Below are positions 1-8,728 of a stretch of 17,320 nt of DNA, piece after piece. Source of the DNA: Bimuria novae-zelandiae CBS 107.79 (taxonomy: Eukaryota > Ascomycota > Dothideomycetes > Pleosporales > Didymosphaeriaceae); contig ML976836.1 of assembly GCA_010015655.1 (NCBI GenBank), positions 8,383 through 25,702 on the forward strand, written 5' to 3'. The position numbers were made by a program, and so were the translations under genes. The first letter of the stretch is position 1. Every line of letters begins with the position of its first letter. The notes below the pieces were generated by a model. The model saw only the letters and a program-made list of their open reading frames with translations. It did not search any database and was not told the origin of the DNA.

Positions 1-105
1 ACCCTGCTGATCTAGAATCTTCTAGATACTCCACTTCATGTATATAGCCACTCCAACTTCTATTAGATAGTAATTAACCCAGTTCGCCTCCTGCTATGGT
101 ACGCA
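1..105 (+). repeat. 5' LTR of the copia element, left-truncated by the window
   Basis: Positions 1-105 match 11245-11349 at all but three positions: 37 (C versus T), 61 (T versus C) and 96 (A versus G). All three are transitions. The first 46 bases of the LTR are outside the window. Both copies diverge right after the sequence acgca, which sets the LTR end. A TATATA-like stretch near position 41 could be the promoter TATA box (inference). Confidence 0.93.
10..27. promoter_or_regulatory. LTR palindrome resembling a heat-shock element
   Basis: A perfect inverted repeat, ATCTAGAA-TC-TTCTAGAT, occurs here and again at 11254-11271 in the 3' LTR. The centre has the GAAnnTTC core of a heat-shock factor site, and the outer ATC and GAT each differ by one base from the ideal TTC and GAA units. 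It lies upstream of a TATATA-like stretch. The palindrome is seen directly; a regulatory role is inference. Confidence 0.3.
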
Positions 106-389
106 TATAGTTATAAGCCTAGATTGCACTTGTAATTAATAATTACTAAGTTTATTTGTTATTCTTTATATAGACCTTATTGTCGATAGCCGTAACGTTG
201 GTATCGGAGACCTTATTGTTAATCGCCGTAGCATTGGCGTCGAAGACCTGATATAGACGATAGCTATAAAGTGGTGTCGCTATCACGATGTTGCTTAGCG
301 ACCAAGGAGTCACACGCGTGACTGTTATACTGGATAGACTAGCAGATTAGGAGTCATAGTTCTAGCTACGACGAGAGAAGGCTGTCGTA
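106..389 (+). other. copia leader between 5' LTR and gag
   Basis: This untranslated leader would contain the primer-binding site and packaging signals. I could not match the bases after the LTR to a tRNA end, so no primer site is called. The only structure I see is the 36-bp tandem duplication at 172-243. No convincing coding sequence is visible before about 390. Confidence 0.5.
172..243 (+). repeat. 36-bp direct tandem duplication in the copia leader
   Basis: Two adjacent 36-bp units (172-207 and 208-243) both begin agaccttattgt and share most of their remaining bases. Most differences are transitions. A third start (agacct) follows at 244. The role is unknown; it is probably replication slippage in the leader. 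Confidence 0.7.
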
Positions 390-2801
390 GATAGTATCTA
401 AAAATACTGCGACATCTTAAAGCTAAAGGATAAGCTACTAAAGCTTATTAAACCCACGAAACTATTACCTAGCGCTATTAAGGCTAGAGCAACTGCGATT
501 AGCTAGTTAGATGCAGGCTAGTAGGCGATGTATAGCGATCTCCTTTATAACTGGAGATACGAGAGAATAGAATATATAAACCTAAAGCAGAGAGAAGGCG
601 AGCTTCTTATAGAAATTAGTCACACTATCGCGACTCGCCACCTCTACCTAATTAATAAAAAAGACAACATTTATAATTAATTAATTACGCTTAAGTAGTA
701 GCTTGCACTAATCGTAGCTGCACGTAGTAGAGAGCTAGTAACTAAATACCGCGCTTTATAGGAGAAGCCTTAAAGCCGTAATCTTAAATAATAGCTTAAT
801 AACTGGATTTACATTATAAATTAATGCAGGGAGGCAGACCTTCCTAAGACGACAGGCTATCAAGCCTAAGACGATTTTCTAGTAGTTATTAAAATAATTG
901 CTCCTGAGTGGGCCGCTGCATCACACCACGACCTTATTCTAAAAGAAACTATTAGGAAAACGGATGAGATTTAATCTCTAGCGGACTATGTTGCCCAATT
1001 CAGGATGTATTATCGACGAATCGGACTTACTACGGCTTCACTCGGAACGTTTGCTACACTAGGCGTTTCAGCACAACAAAGCCAAGAACAGAAAGAACGA
1101 TCGCCAAAGGGAAAACCAGAGTGTATCTGTAGAAGCCGACACTGGTACAAGGACTGCTAGTACCTAGTCCCAGACCATCCGAAGAAACCAAAGAACTTCT
1201 GACTAGTACAGGCCACGTAAGCCAAGGTCATGGAGGCCTTAAAGGACCTAGAGCAAGTTAAGAAAATTAGTAATATCCTTATAAGAGATAGGATAAGCAT
1301 AAAGAAGGTAGACGAGCTAATAAAGCTTAATAATAGAAAGACGTTAGTAAGTCGTAATTAGAGGTTTGCTGCCTATAGCTTATTCTCTGTTATATAGCTA
1401 TAATAGGTGCAGTAGAAAGCGCTACCTATAATTATTAACTAATAGATTCTAGACCTTGGTTCTAACATTTATGTCTGTAACTTAACCTGTTTTGGATGGA
1501 CGGAGACGCGTAAGGCAGAACCAGAGGATATTCTCTTTATAGGAGGATTAATAGTACCTATACAAGCCTGGGGAAAAGTTACTTTTAATATAAACTTGCC
1601 TTATAGTATAAGTTAGATCTAACTTATAGATATTGCTCTTATAGAAGGTTTCTTTACGAACGTTGTAAGCCTCTTAAGATGCCGAGCAATAGGTGTGCAG
1701 TTTGACTTAGGACGAGATGTAATATATTAGTATTATCTATTAAACGTTATTTGCTCGCTACAGCACAAGGATGGCCACTAGATCATCGATGCCAAGGACA
1801 ACGACCGACTAACGCTAAGTAGTTTTGCTACAGCGCTTCGGCGAGCATACAAGGCCTCGAGAGAGGATTAACGCCTAATTGCAGCATCCTACATTAAAGC
1901 TTATAAGTTATTTGCCTATGTAAGCAAAGAAGCAATTAATCATGTAAACGAGAACGTGAGAGGAATAGCTCTGGATCTAGATACCCGAGCACCTCGATTA
2001 CGAGAATGCGATACATGCATTAAAGCGAAATTAGCAGCTTAAGTAAGTAGACGCTAACCTAAAGAATAGGCTATGAGACTATTCTATCGCATTATAATCG
2101 ATCTTGTGTAGCTTATCCCTATAGGGGAGACCTGCTATAATAGAGACTAATACTTGCTACACGCTGTGTGCGAGTACTTAAAGTGGCATAAAGTAACTAT
2201 ACTTATAGACAAGACACTGCACTCGGTAGTGCCAGCGCTAAAAGCATTAATTAATAAGATCTAGCGTTAGTATAGGTACATTGTGGTTGTACTCAAGATT
2301 AATAGTAAGCGGGGCTATAGCCTTAAACTCTATAACATTGCGAAGCAAGCAGGCTTTAAGATTAAGTTATAAGCTTTAAATACTACTAAGCAGCTTAGCG
2401 TAGTAGAAAAAGCAGGATATATTATTATTATAAAAGTAAGAGCGCTTTGAATTTAAGCAGGACTACTAAAGTTACTATTAAATAAACTAGCTATTACTGT
2501 CGCTCGAATCGCCAATATCACACCAACAAAAGCTATTAATTAGAAAACGCCCTATAAGCTTGTTCACGACAAGCAGCCTTTAGTTACTTATTTTGCTCTA
2601 ATTAGATATAAAGCTTACATTCTTAACAAAAAGCTAAAGAAGGCTGATAAGCTTGAATCTCGCACTTTTGTTAGATACTTGGTTAGATACGACTCTACCA
2701 ACATTTTTCGCATTTAGCTACCTAAAAAAGACCAGGTAATTCGCGCACGAGATGTGATTTTTAAGCGCGAAAGTCGTTTTAGTAATAACCTAGAGAGGGA
2801 G
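390..2801 (+). pseudogene. copia gag-protease-integrase part of the polyprotein, inactivated
   Basis: Codons starting at multiples of three read as a continuous copia polyprotein. Gag spans roughly 390-1200. Its zinc knuckle at 1122-1157 reads CIC-RSR-HWYKDC, the compact C-x-C-H-C form of fungal copia elements. The protease active site at 1443-1475 reads stop-ILDLGSNIYVC, where the stop replaces the Trp of W-x-LD-x-G(S/A). A pre-integrase segment follows (SKEAINHV at 1923-1946; CDTC at 2007-2018), then the integrase core with an Asp at 2100-2102, and an integrase C-terminal segment to about 2801. The reading has many TAG and TAA codons but no frameshift that I found. It stops at the LINE target site and resumes at 8717. 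No start codon is confidently assignable. Confidence is high for identity, moderate for the 5' limit. Confidence 0.9.
2788..2801. repeat. 14-bp target-site duplication, left copy
   Basis: The 14 bases acctagagagggag abut the left (3') end of the LINE and recur identically at 8715-8728. Removing one copy plus the LINE restores the copia reading frame (Leu-Glu-Arg-Glu followed by Ala-Val-Thr), which confirms that this is the insertion target. Confidence 0.93.
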
Positions 2802-2818
2802 TAGTAGTAGTAGTAGTA
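2802..2818 (-). repeat. (CTA)n 3' tail of the LINE
   Basis: Five TAG triplets plus TA on the plus strand lie directly between the target-site duplication and unique LINE sequence. On the LINE strand this is a (CTA)n terminus, used in place of poly(A) as the 3' tail; many non-LTR elements end in such short simple repeats. Confidence 0.75.
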
Positions 2819-3072
2819 TTAATTATCGTCCAGGAACGTAAAGTTCAAGCCTCCCATGGGGCATGGGGACGCGCCGAGCAGCTACTTTAGGGCCAGCTAA
2901 AGTAGTAAAGGCGTTTCTTGCTATAAAGCTATTGCTATCTCTTATAGCGGCTTGTAAGAGTCCGCCCCCCTTCGTGCGGGGGCTAAATCCTTGTCTTCTT
3001 GCCTATAGGCTGAGGTGTCTGGGTTTATCTATTATACATGTAGTCTAATAATAAGAGTAGAGTAGGAGCAGC
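2819..3072 (-). other. LINE 3' untranslated region
   Basis: This lies between the end of the readable ORF2 relic and the CTA tail. It contains a potential hairpin, GCCCCC at 2964-2969 and GGGGGC at 2978-2983 with an 8-nt loop, in an otherwise AT-rich stretch. A hairpin near the 3' end could serve reverse transcriptase recognition, as known for other LINEs; for this element that is inference. No independent gene is seen. Confidence 0.5.
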
Positions 3073-6000
3073 TTAATCTTTTATAAGCTTAAGTAGAAGT
3101 TAGAAATTATTTAGCTCTAGTGCCTTTAGGTATTCCACGCCTTCCCTAGTGGTGTTAGGGGGGCACGCTGGCCGCTTTGGCTAGTAACCAAACTTTTAAA
3201 CTAATCGTGGGCAGTGTACGATGTGGTTAGGCGCTAGGTCTACACCGCAGGGGCATTTCGTGACGGCGTCTTTATGCCTAAATTTCTTATAGTACTAGGC
3301 GTAGTGTCCGTGGCGGGTGCGCATGGACAGGAGCTTAGTAAGCGTTGGACGTTAGAGGGTAAGCTCCTTTGGCTATTTTATAGGGCGGTAAGTGAGGTCC
3401 CACTACATGTACTATTTAGATAACTTGGGTGAGCGGGCGCGCTACTAGTCTATTTTAGCGCTCCTTATATGGGCGCGTACGTCTAAATTAAGGCCTAAGA
3501 CTATAGGCTTAGCTGCCATGCTATATAGAGGTTAGGAAGACTTTGCCGCGTTATTGGCTAGCTAGTTTGCTAATTTATTCCCTTCTATTTTGTAGTGACC
3601 TGGGACCCACTAAATAGTAATGTTTAGGTTCTCTATTGTCTCCTGGCACCTGACGAACGCCTATTATAAAGAGGGGGACGGGTTGCCTCTTATGCACTAT
3701 ATAATAGAAGTGCTATTAATACACATGTATATATGTCTTAGCTAGTAGGTAGGCGTAATAAGCGTGTAGGCGAGTCCCTGCTAAGCGCTAATAACTTTAG
3801 CGTTAAAAACGTGGGACCTAGGGTTAAGGGAGCTATTACCCTATAGAATAAGGGCCTGTCCTTCGTATACAGCGTAGCTATACGTAACGTGTTTAACGCC
3901 GTCAATCTATTATTCGGAGCCGTCTAAGAAGATAGTAATAGCGGTTAGTGGAAGGAGAGCCTACCACTCTTTAAAGAGATAGGCGGCGTCCTTCTTGGCT
4001 GCCTAGTCTATGGGGTTAGTGCGGCTCCTGGGGGAGTAGTAGGGGGCGCGGAAATCTAATCGAGGTACTAAGTTAAAGATCTATGCGAGTTATTGTACCT
4101 TTAAGCGGGCTCTTTATGGGAGGCCTACGCCTTAGCCTCTTCTAACTATAGGCAGGAGGGTCCTAGTAGTTAGCGAGTATTTATTATTAACTATTAGCAG
4201 GTGTGCTGTAAAGTAAAACTTATATATCTTAAGTGCTACTACCGCTAAGGGGAGTCCTGCGTCCCAGAAGATAGTAATAGTGGGTATGGTCTAATAGGCC
4301 AGCGCGATGGCTCTATATATCTACTTAAGGACTTTATTAAGTGCGTTAATGTGCCAGCCTAGTTAGGTGCTTACCTTAGCGCTTCTTAATTGGCACATAA
4401 TTCTAGAGGGCTTAGTTTTACCTTCGTACTAGGCTTCCGCACCGTAAAGGAGCCGTGGGAGGACGCAGGCGATCACCGCCTTATAAAGGGATCCTAGTAG
4501 GGGGCCGTGTTTAATTTAAGCCAAGCTACGGATATAGTATGCGATAACCTTTATCTTAGCGGCGCGAGTCGCGACGTGGGCCTTAAAGGTTAGCTTCTTA
4601 TTAAACTATACGCCTAGCTAGCGCAGGGCCCCGTTTTCACTTTTAGGGAGAATAGGGTGTATGGTAAGGTTCTCGTTAATAATATAGGGAGGCGCGTAGT
4701 CTCCTTTCTGTCGTGTAAAATATATTATTTTAAGCTTATTTAGTAAGAAAGCGATCTTATTATCCGCGCTATATCTAATAATATTACGAACGTCTTTCGC
4801 GATTTATTTAACGTTATAGTCTAGGCTATAAGTGGCTCTGTATAGGTAAATATCGTTAGCATATCTAAATCGCAGCGTGGTGTCCTAGAGGAGAAGTTCT
4901 GCCAGGTATAGTATATAGATAACTAGTAAGAGGGGCGAGCCCTGTGGGGTGCCGCAGGCCACTAGGTGGCGGCCGAATTAGTGTTAGCCATAGTAGATAA
5001 GTATGTGTTAGTTCGTAAGAATGTTGCGCGTAAGCACGAGTACTTTTTAGTGCTAGCTTTATCCTTTTATTTAGTGTAGTAGGTGGTTAACGAGGAGGGC
5101 GTTAAAGGCCCTAAGCACGTCTATAGTAATTATAGTAACGTGCTGGCCTTTGCTAAAGGCTAGTTTTATGTCGTAGGTAAAGGCGGTAATTAAATCTATA
5201 GCTAACCTTTTTGGCAGAGCCCCTCTATGTTAGGGGCTTAGTACGCCATGTAGTATAGCTAAGTGGGCTATGCGCCAGGCGATAATCCTTTTAAATTTCT
5301 TGCCAAGGTAGAGTAGCATGGCGAGGGGTCTTATAGAGCCTGGAACCGTATAGTCCTTCTTACCATGCTTCCTAATAAACACGATTTCTCCGTCCTTCCA
5401 GGCGGCGGGGTAGTAATTAAGCTTAAGTAGGTCGCGGTAGATGTTGTAAACGTACTATCTAATATGGTTCTAGCATGCTGTAAGCAGCCGGATAGTTATA
5501 CTGTCTACGCCTAGTAAGGTACTAGAGACCCTAATTACGCAGCGCTCTGTCTCTTTAATAGATAGGTATGTGTCCTAAGGGATTGTGGGGTTCTTTTATG
5601 GGGAGGGCGGTTCTAGCAGGTTATCCTCTAGCGTAAATTTATAAAGTAGTGCTTATCGAAGTATCTTAGCCTTATCCTTATCCTTAGTTACCTTTATGCC
5701 TCTAAAGACTATTGGCGCCTAGGTTCTAGTGGGTTCTAGCTTGTGCTAGTTAATAATTTAAAAAAGTTCTTAGTTGTTTGCCGCGTTGTCTATAGTGTGT
5801 TACTAGTATTTCTTCTTTACTTTATAGACTATTGCTAAGAAGGTGCGCGTCTCCTTGGAGGGGTCCCGCTTAGTGTGGCTGTCTAGCGAGTTTAAGTATG
5901 CCTGGTAAGCTTGTTTATAGGCGTTTGTCTACCATGGCGCTGAATGGCCTGTCCCTCTTTTCTTCCTGCCTGCTATCTCTAGGGCGTTTATAAGGACTTT

Positions 6001-6908
6001 TTCTAGGGTAGCAACGCGCCTGTTAACGTGCTCGCAAGTCTATAGCCCGTTTAAGCTAGGGGTGCCCTTTATCCCATTAGTAATAGCGTTAATAAATAGC
6101 GGGAGCTTCGTAGTAGGGATCCTATATTAGAACTGGTCGAGCGGCTTCTATCCCTTACCAGGTATCGTGGTAACTAGCGTGTTGTAGTCTAAGCCGCAGT
6201 TTATGTCCGCTCGTACTGTTATAGTAGCGAAGGAGATATTGTAAAAGGAGAGGTCTATAACGTGTCCTACACGGTGGGTGGGGACCCTGGGCTCTCTAAT
6301 ATAGTCTATACCGCTATCTATGGCCTATTAGGCCAGTTTGGCGCCGCCATGTGTAGTCGTGACACTAGGTTTGAATATGTTATATTTAGCGTTAAGGTCG
6401 CCCCTAGCTAGGCATCTATTAGGCGGGGTAAGGTGGGTAATATAGTCAAGAACGGGCGTAGTCTATGGCGCCTAGTAGGCATTAAGTATTAAGATTCTAT
6501 TAACGTTAATCTACTATATATCCTGGTCATAGAGTAGAGTGCGTGGTGTGATTTTTAATTAGTTTCCCTTATAGGTAAAGATAAGGACCTAGGGGCGGTC
6601 TGCCTCCCAGGTCTCCTAGCTATCCTAGCCATCTACTAGTAGGTAGAGGTTATAGCTAGGGTGGTTTAAAGTGCGTATGCCTAGCCAGGTAGCCGGCTCT
6701 TGCATGCAGATAACGTCGATGCCCTCCCTAAAAGTAATCTTAAGGGCGGCTATATGTGCTAGGCTACTTTTACTAATATTTATCTAGTATACTTTAATGT
6801 TAGGCTCCCTGCGTAGGGTGGGTCTACGGTAGTTATTCCTTATTAGCTTAAGGATTTGTCCATAGTCTAGTCCTTTTGTAAGGAGGACTATGTGTGCTCT
6901 TCCTGTCT
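3073..6908 (-). pseudogene. LINE ORF2: endonuclease-reverse transcriptase-RNase H, inactivated
   Basis: One minus-strand frame reads coherently over about 1,280 codons. The N-terminal endonuclease shows DVICMQEP (near 6695-6718), GDLN (6391-6402; family GDFN) and later GHVIDL and GLDYNTL blocks. The reverse transcriptase shows GTPQGSPL (near 4933-4960) and the active-site box YAND at 4852-4863, where family members have YADD; the change is GAC to AAC. RNase H begins at an LDGS block (Asp at 3922-3924) and includes GHYKIEGNKLAN. The C-terminus carries CPCG followed by HIVHCP near 3190-3260, a Cys/His cluster typical of LINE ORF2 ends. Stops are almost all TAG or TAA. No frameshift was found. 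The start is approximate: ORF2 overlaps or closely follows the end of ORF1 in a different frame, and no ATG survives in frame. Confidence 0.9.
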
Positions 6909-8574
6909 CGCGCTTCTAGCAAAAAGCGCGGCGAGGTTTAGGCTATTACTTATAGGCGCAGAGGACCGCATAGGCCTGTTTAATAGGCGTAGAGTGGCTT
7001 GTCGTAAGGCGGTGTCGGGGTACAGGGTTAAGCGTCGAGGTCCTCTTAGGGGACGATGGCTTTGGGTCACCAGTTCCTGCTCTGGCTAACTTAGTATTGT
7101 TAACACAGGCTTAGTTTGGTTATTATCTTCTCTGCTAGGGGAGGTGCCTTGGCCCTAGGCAATGGGCTCAGGTTAAGGGTGTAGGTTATATAACTAGTTA
7201 AAGGCCTTTTGTCTAGCGCGTCTTAGTATCGCTAGTTCGCGGCGAGTTAGTTAAATAATATAGCTATTTACTTGCTTAGGTTTAACTAGGCAGGTGGGGT
7301 TGTCTGCGGCGTATAGGCCGCGATAGTTAGGGTATTATTATTTATAAGCGTAGTTGTCTCCTATTAGGCCTTCGTGCTCGCTAGGTTTCTTTTTATAGTT
7401 ATAGTAGTAGGGTGTGCGTGTGCAGCGTGCTACGTTATAATAGCCCTAGTAGCTAGGGTTATAGCGTTCTATAGCTCGCTTCTTGCTTATCTCGCGGGAA
7501 AGGTCGCTGGCACCAAAGAGGCAAAAAGCCACTATAGGCTTTTTAAAGGACACTATCTAGGTAGTATATCTAAATTAATTAGGGCCGTGTTAAGAGGGAT
7601 AATAGTTTACGGGGTGTTATTTTATCTACGTGTGAACCTTATCTGCTATTATTTAGAGGGAGTAGGGCACGTCTTCCCCTAGCAGCGAGCGGTAGCTACT
7701 AGGTACTTTAGGTATAGTATAGTTAACCTATCGCGTGGGTAACTTAGCGCTATTAGCTTTAATAGATCTTATTATTAATTCCTTCTTTTTCTGTTCCATA
7801 AGTTGCTGTCGTATGTTGTTAGAGGCCAGGGTGATGGCCCACCCAGTGCGGGTCCTTGTGGCCGTAGGGATAGCGCTGGGGTCAAGCCCTGTAGCGGCGC
7901 AGATAGCCGTTCGTATAGTAAAGGCAGAGGTCTGGCCTAATTAGTTGGTCAGGTCCGCGACTATAAGTAAAATCCGTGGGTCTATTACCTGTCTGGGTGT
8001 AGTTTACCACTTATTTATAGTTATAGATTTCCTACTACTGCCTGTGGTCGTCGTGTATCTACTATCTCTATGGGAGGCGGATGCTACGCTTGCCCATGTC
8101 CTCTGGGGCTGGGCGGCAAGGCCGCTGTCGCTGTCTATAGTGTAGGCGGTGGTTGTCGAGTCGTAGCTAGTCCTAGCTATATTCGGACGAGGGCTTGGCG
8201 TAGCCGAATTTTTTAGTGTCTGTATAAGGTAGTTGCGGAGGGTAGAGGTAGCCGCTAGCTCCTTTAGGCGCTTAAGATTAGTAACGCAGTAGTTAATAGC
8301 TTTAGCTATAGTTATTATAACTTTTTCTTAGGTTTCTGCCGCCTTGCGCGCAGCTGTAAGGTAGGAGGTAAGGGTATTAGCTACTATGTCTATAGTAGCT
8401 TCTAGGCGGATAGGCACGCCTCTACTAAAGGAAAGGTATTTAGGAGGGCGGATATTAGTCTGTTAGCGCTTCCTAGAGGGGTGCTGGATGTTAGTCTACC
8501 GCGTAGACTTAGGGTCTGCGGGGCGGGTCGCTGTAGAGGCCCCTAGAAGGGGCCTCTAAGGCGTCTTTATTGCT
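6888..8574 (-). pseudogene. LINE ORF1: gag-like nucleic-acid-binding protein, inactivated
   Basis: A single minus-strand frame reads from near 8574 to a TAG at 6888-6890. The N-terminal part is polar and basic (KSTRQTN-like and HPSRKR blocks around 8470-8510), followed by a helical region around 8190-8420. The C-terminal half contains Cys and His residues spaced as in tandem zinc knuckles (CTRT, and LYAADNPTC near 7280-7430), several of which seem to have turned into Tyr (Cys to Tyr is G to A). This fits the ORF1 of Tad1-like elements, an RNA-binding chaperone. The expected start is ATA near 8572, probably a mutated ATG. It lies directly upstream of ORF2 with a frame change, as usual in LINEs. 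Plus-strand open frames in this interval are antisense artefacts. Confidence 0.75.
8535..8557. repeat. perfect 9-bp hairpin in the LINE 5' region
   Basis: Arms AGAGGCCCC (8535-8543) and GGGGCCTCT (8549-8557) are perfectly complementary with the 5-nt loop TAGAA. It lies at the start of the ORF1 relic. It may be an RNA structure near the LINE start or chance retention of a GC-rich stretch; function unknown. Confidence 0.5.
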
Positions 8575-8584
8575 ATTATTAGCC

Positions 8585-8602
8585 CACCGCACGCGTGCGG
8601 TG
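8585..8602. repeat. 18-bp perfect palindrome in the LINE 5' UTR
   Basis: CACCGCACG joined directly to CGTGCGGTG is self-complementary over 18 bases. It lies in the LINE leader about 110 bp from the 5' end. It is GC-rich against AT-rich surroundings and keeps intact CpA and TpG despite heavy mutation elsewhere. It could be a protein-binding site of the internal promoter (inference). Confidence 0.5.
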
Positions 8603-8714
8603 CCTGAGGATGGCTAGGAGTAGGATTTTAGGTAAAAGTGAGATAAACAGGATAAAGATTTCGCAATTTTTACCACTTTCTCGAAATTCCTAAAGTTGGT
8701 GAAGGTGGAGTAGG
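8603..8714 (-). promoter_or_regulatory. LINE 5' untranslated region, probable internal promoter
   Basis: These 112 bases form the 5' terminus of the LINE, ending exactly at the right target-site duplication. LINEs transcribe from an internal promoter in this position; no specific promoter motif is recognised here. No coding sequence is seen. Confidence 0.4.
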
Positions 8715-8728
8715 ACCTAGAGAGGGAG
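8715..8728. repeat. 14-bp target-site duplication, right copy
   Basis: Identical to 2788-2801. The copia polyprotein reading resumes through it in a new frame register (CTA-GAG-AGG-GAG-GCT from 8717). The sequence contains no CpA or TpG, so it would be immune to CpA-directed RIP, which explains its perfect preservation. Confidence 0.93.

Larger units (their letters stand above)
2802..8714 (-). mobile_element. Tad1-like non-LTR retrotransposon (LINE), full-length-looking but dead
   Basis: A 5913-bp insertion on the minus strand, flanked by a perfect 14-bp target-site duplication. Read from right to left it contains a 5' region with GC-rich palindromes, ORF1 (gag-like with Cys/His knuckles), ORF2 (apurinic-type endonuclease, reverse transcriptase, RNase H, Cys/His C-terminus), a 3' untranslated region and a short (CTA)n tail. 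This order is that of the Tad1/I group of fungal LINEs. Both ORFs are full of TAG and TAA at Gln, Trp and Arg positions, and the reverse transcriptase YADD box has become YAND. The presence of both ends suggests it was complete when inserted. Confidence 0.93.

Noticed and set aside
2863..3048. Plus-strand 61-residue open frame
   Set aside because: It lies in the LINE 3' untranslated region on the opposite strand and shows no recognisable features.
6888..7089. Short overlapping open frames on both strands (6888-7070 minus, 6892-7089 plus) as separate genes
   Set aside because: The minus frame is the C-terminal end of the LINE ORF1 relic, and the plus frame is its shadow.
7374..8145. Three consecutive plus-strand open frames (7374-7682, 7735-7944, 7945-8145) with hydrophobic products, looking like small membrane proteins
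   Set aside because: They are antisense to the LINE ORF1 relic, whose minus-strand frame gives a coherent gag-like reading. The hydrophobic content comes from reading TA-rich mutated codons on the opposite strand.
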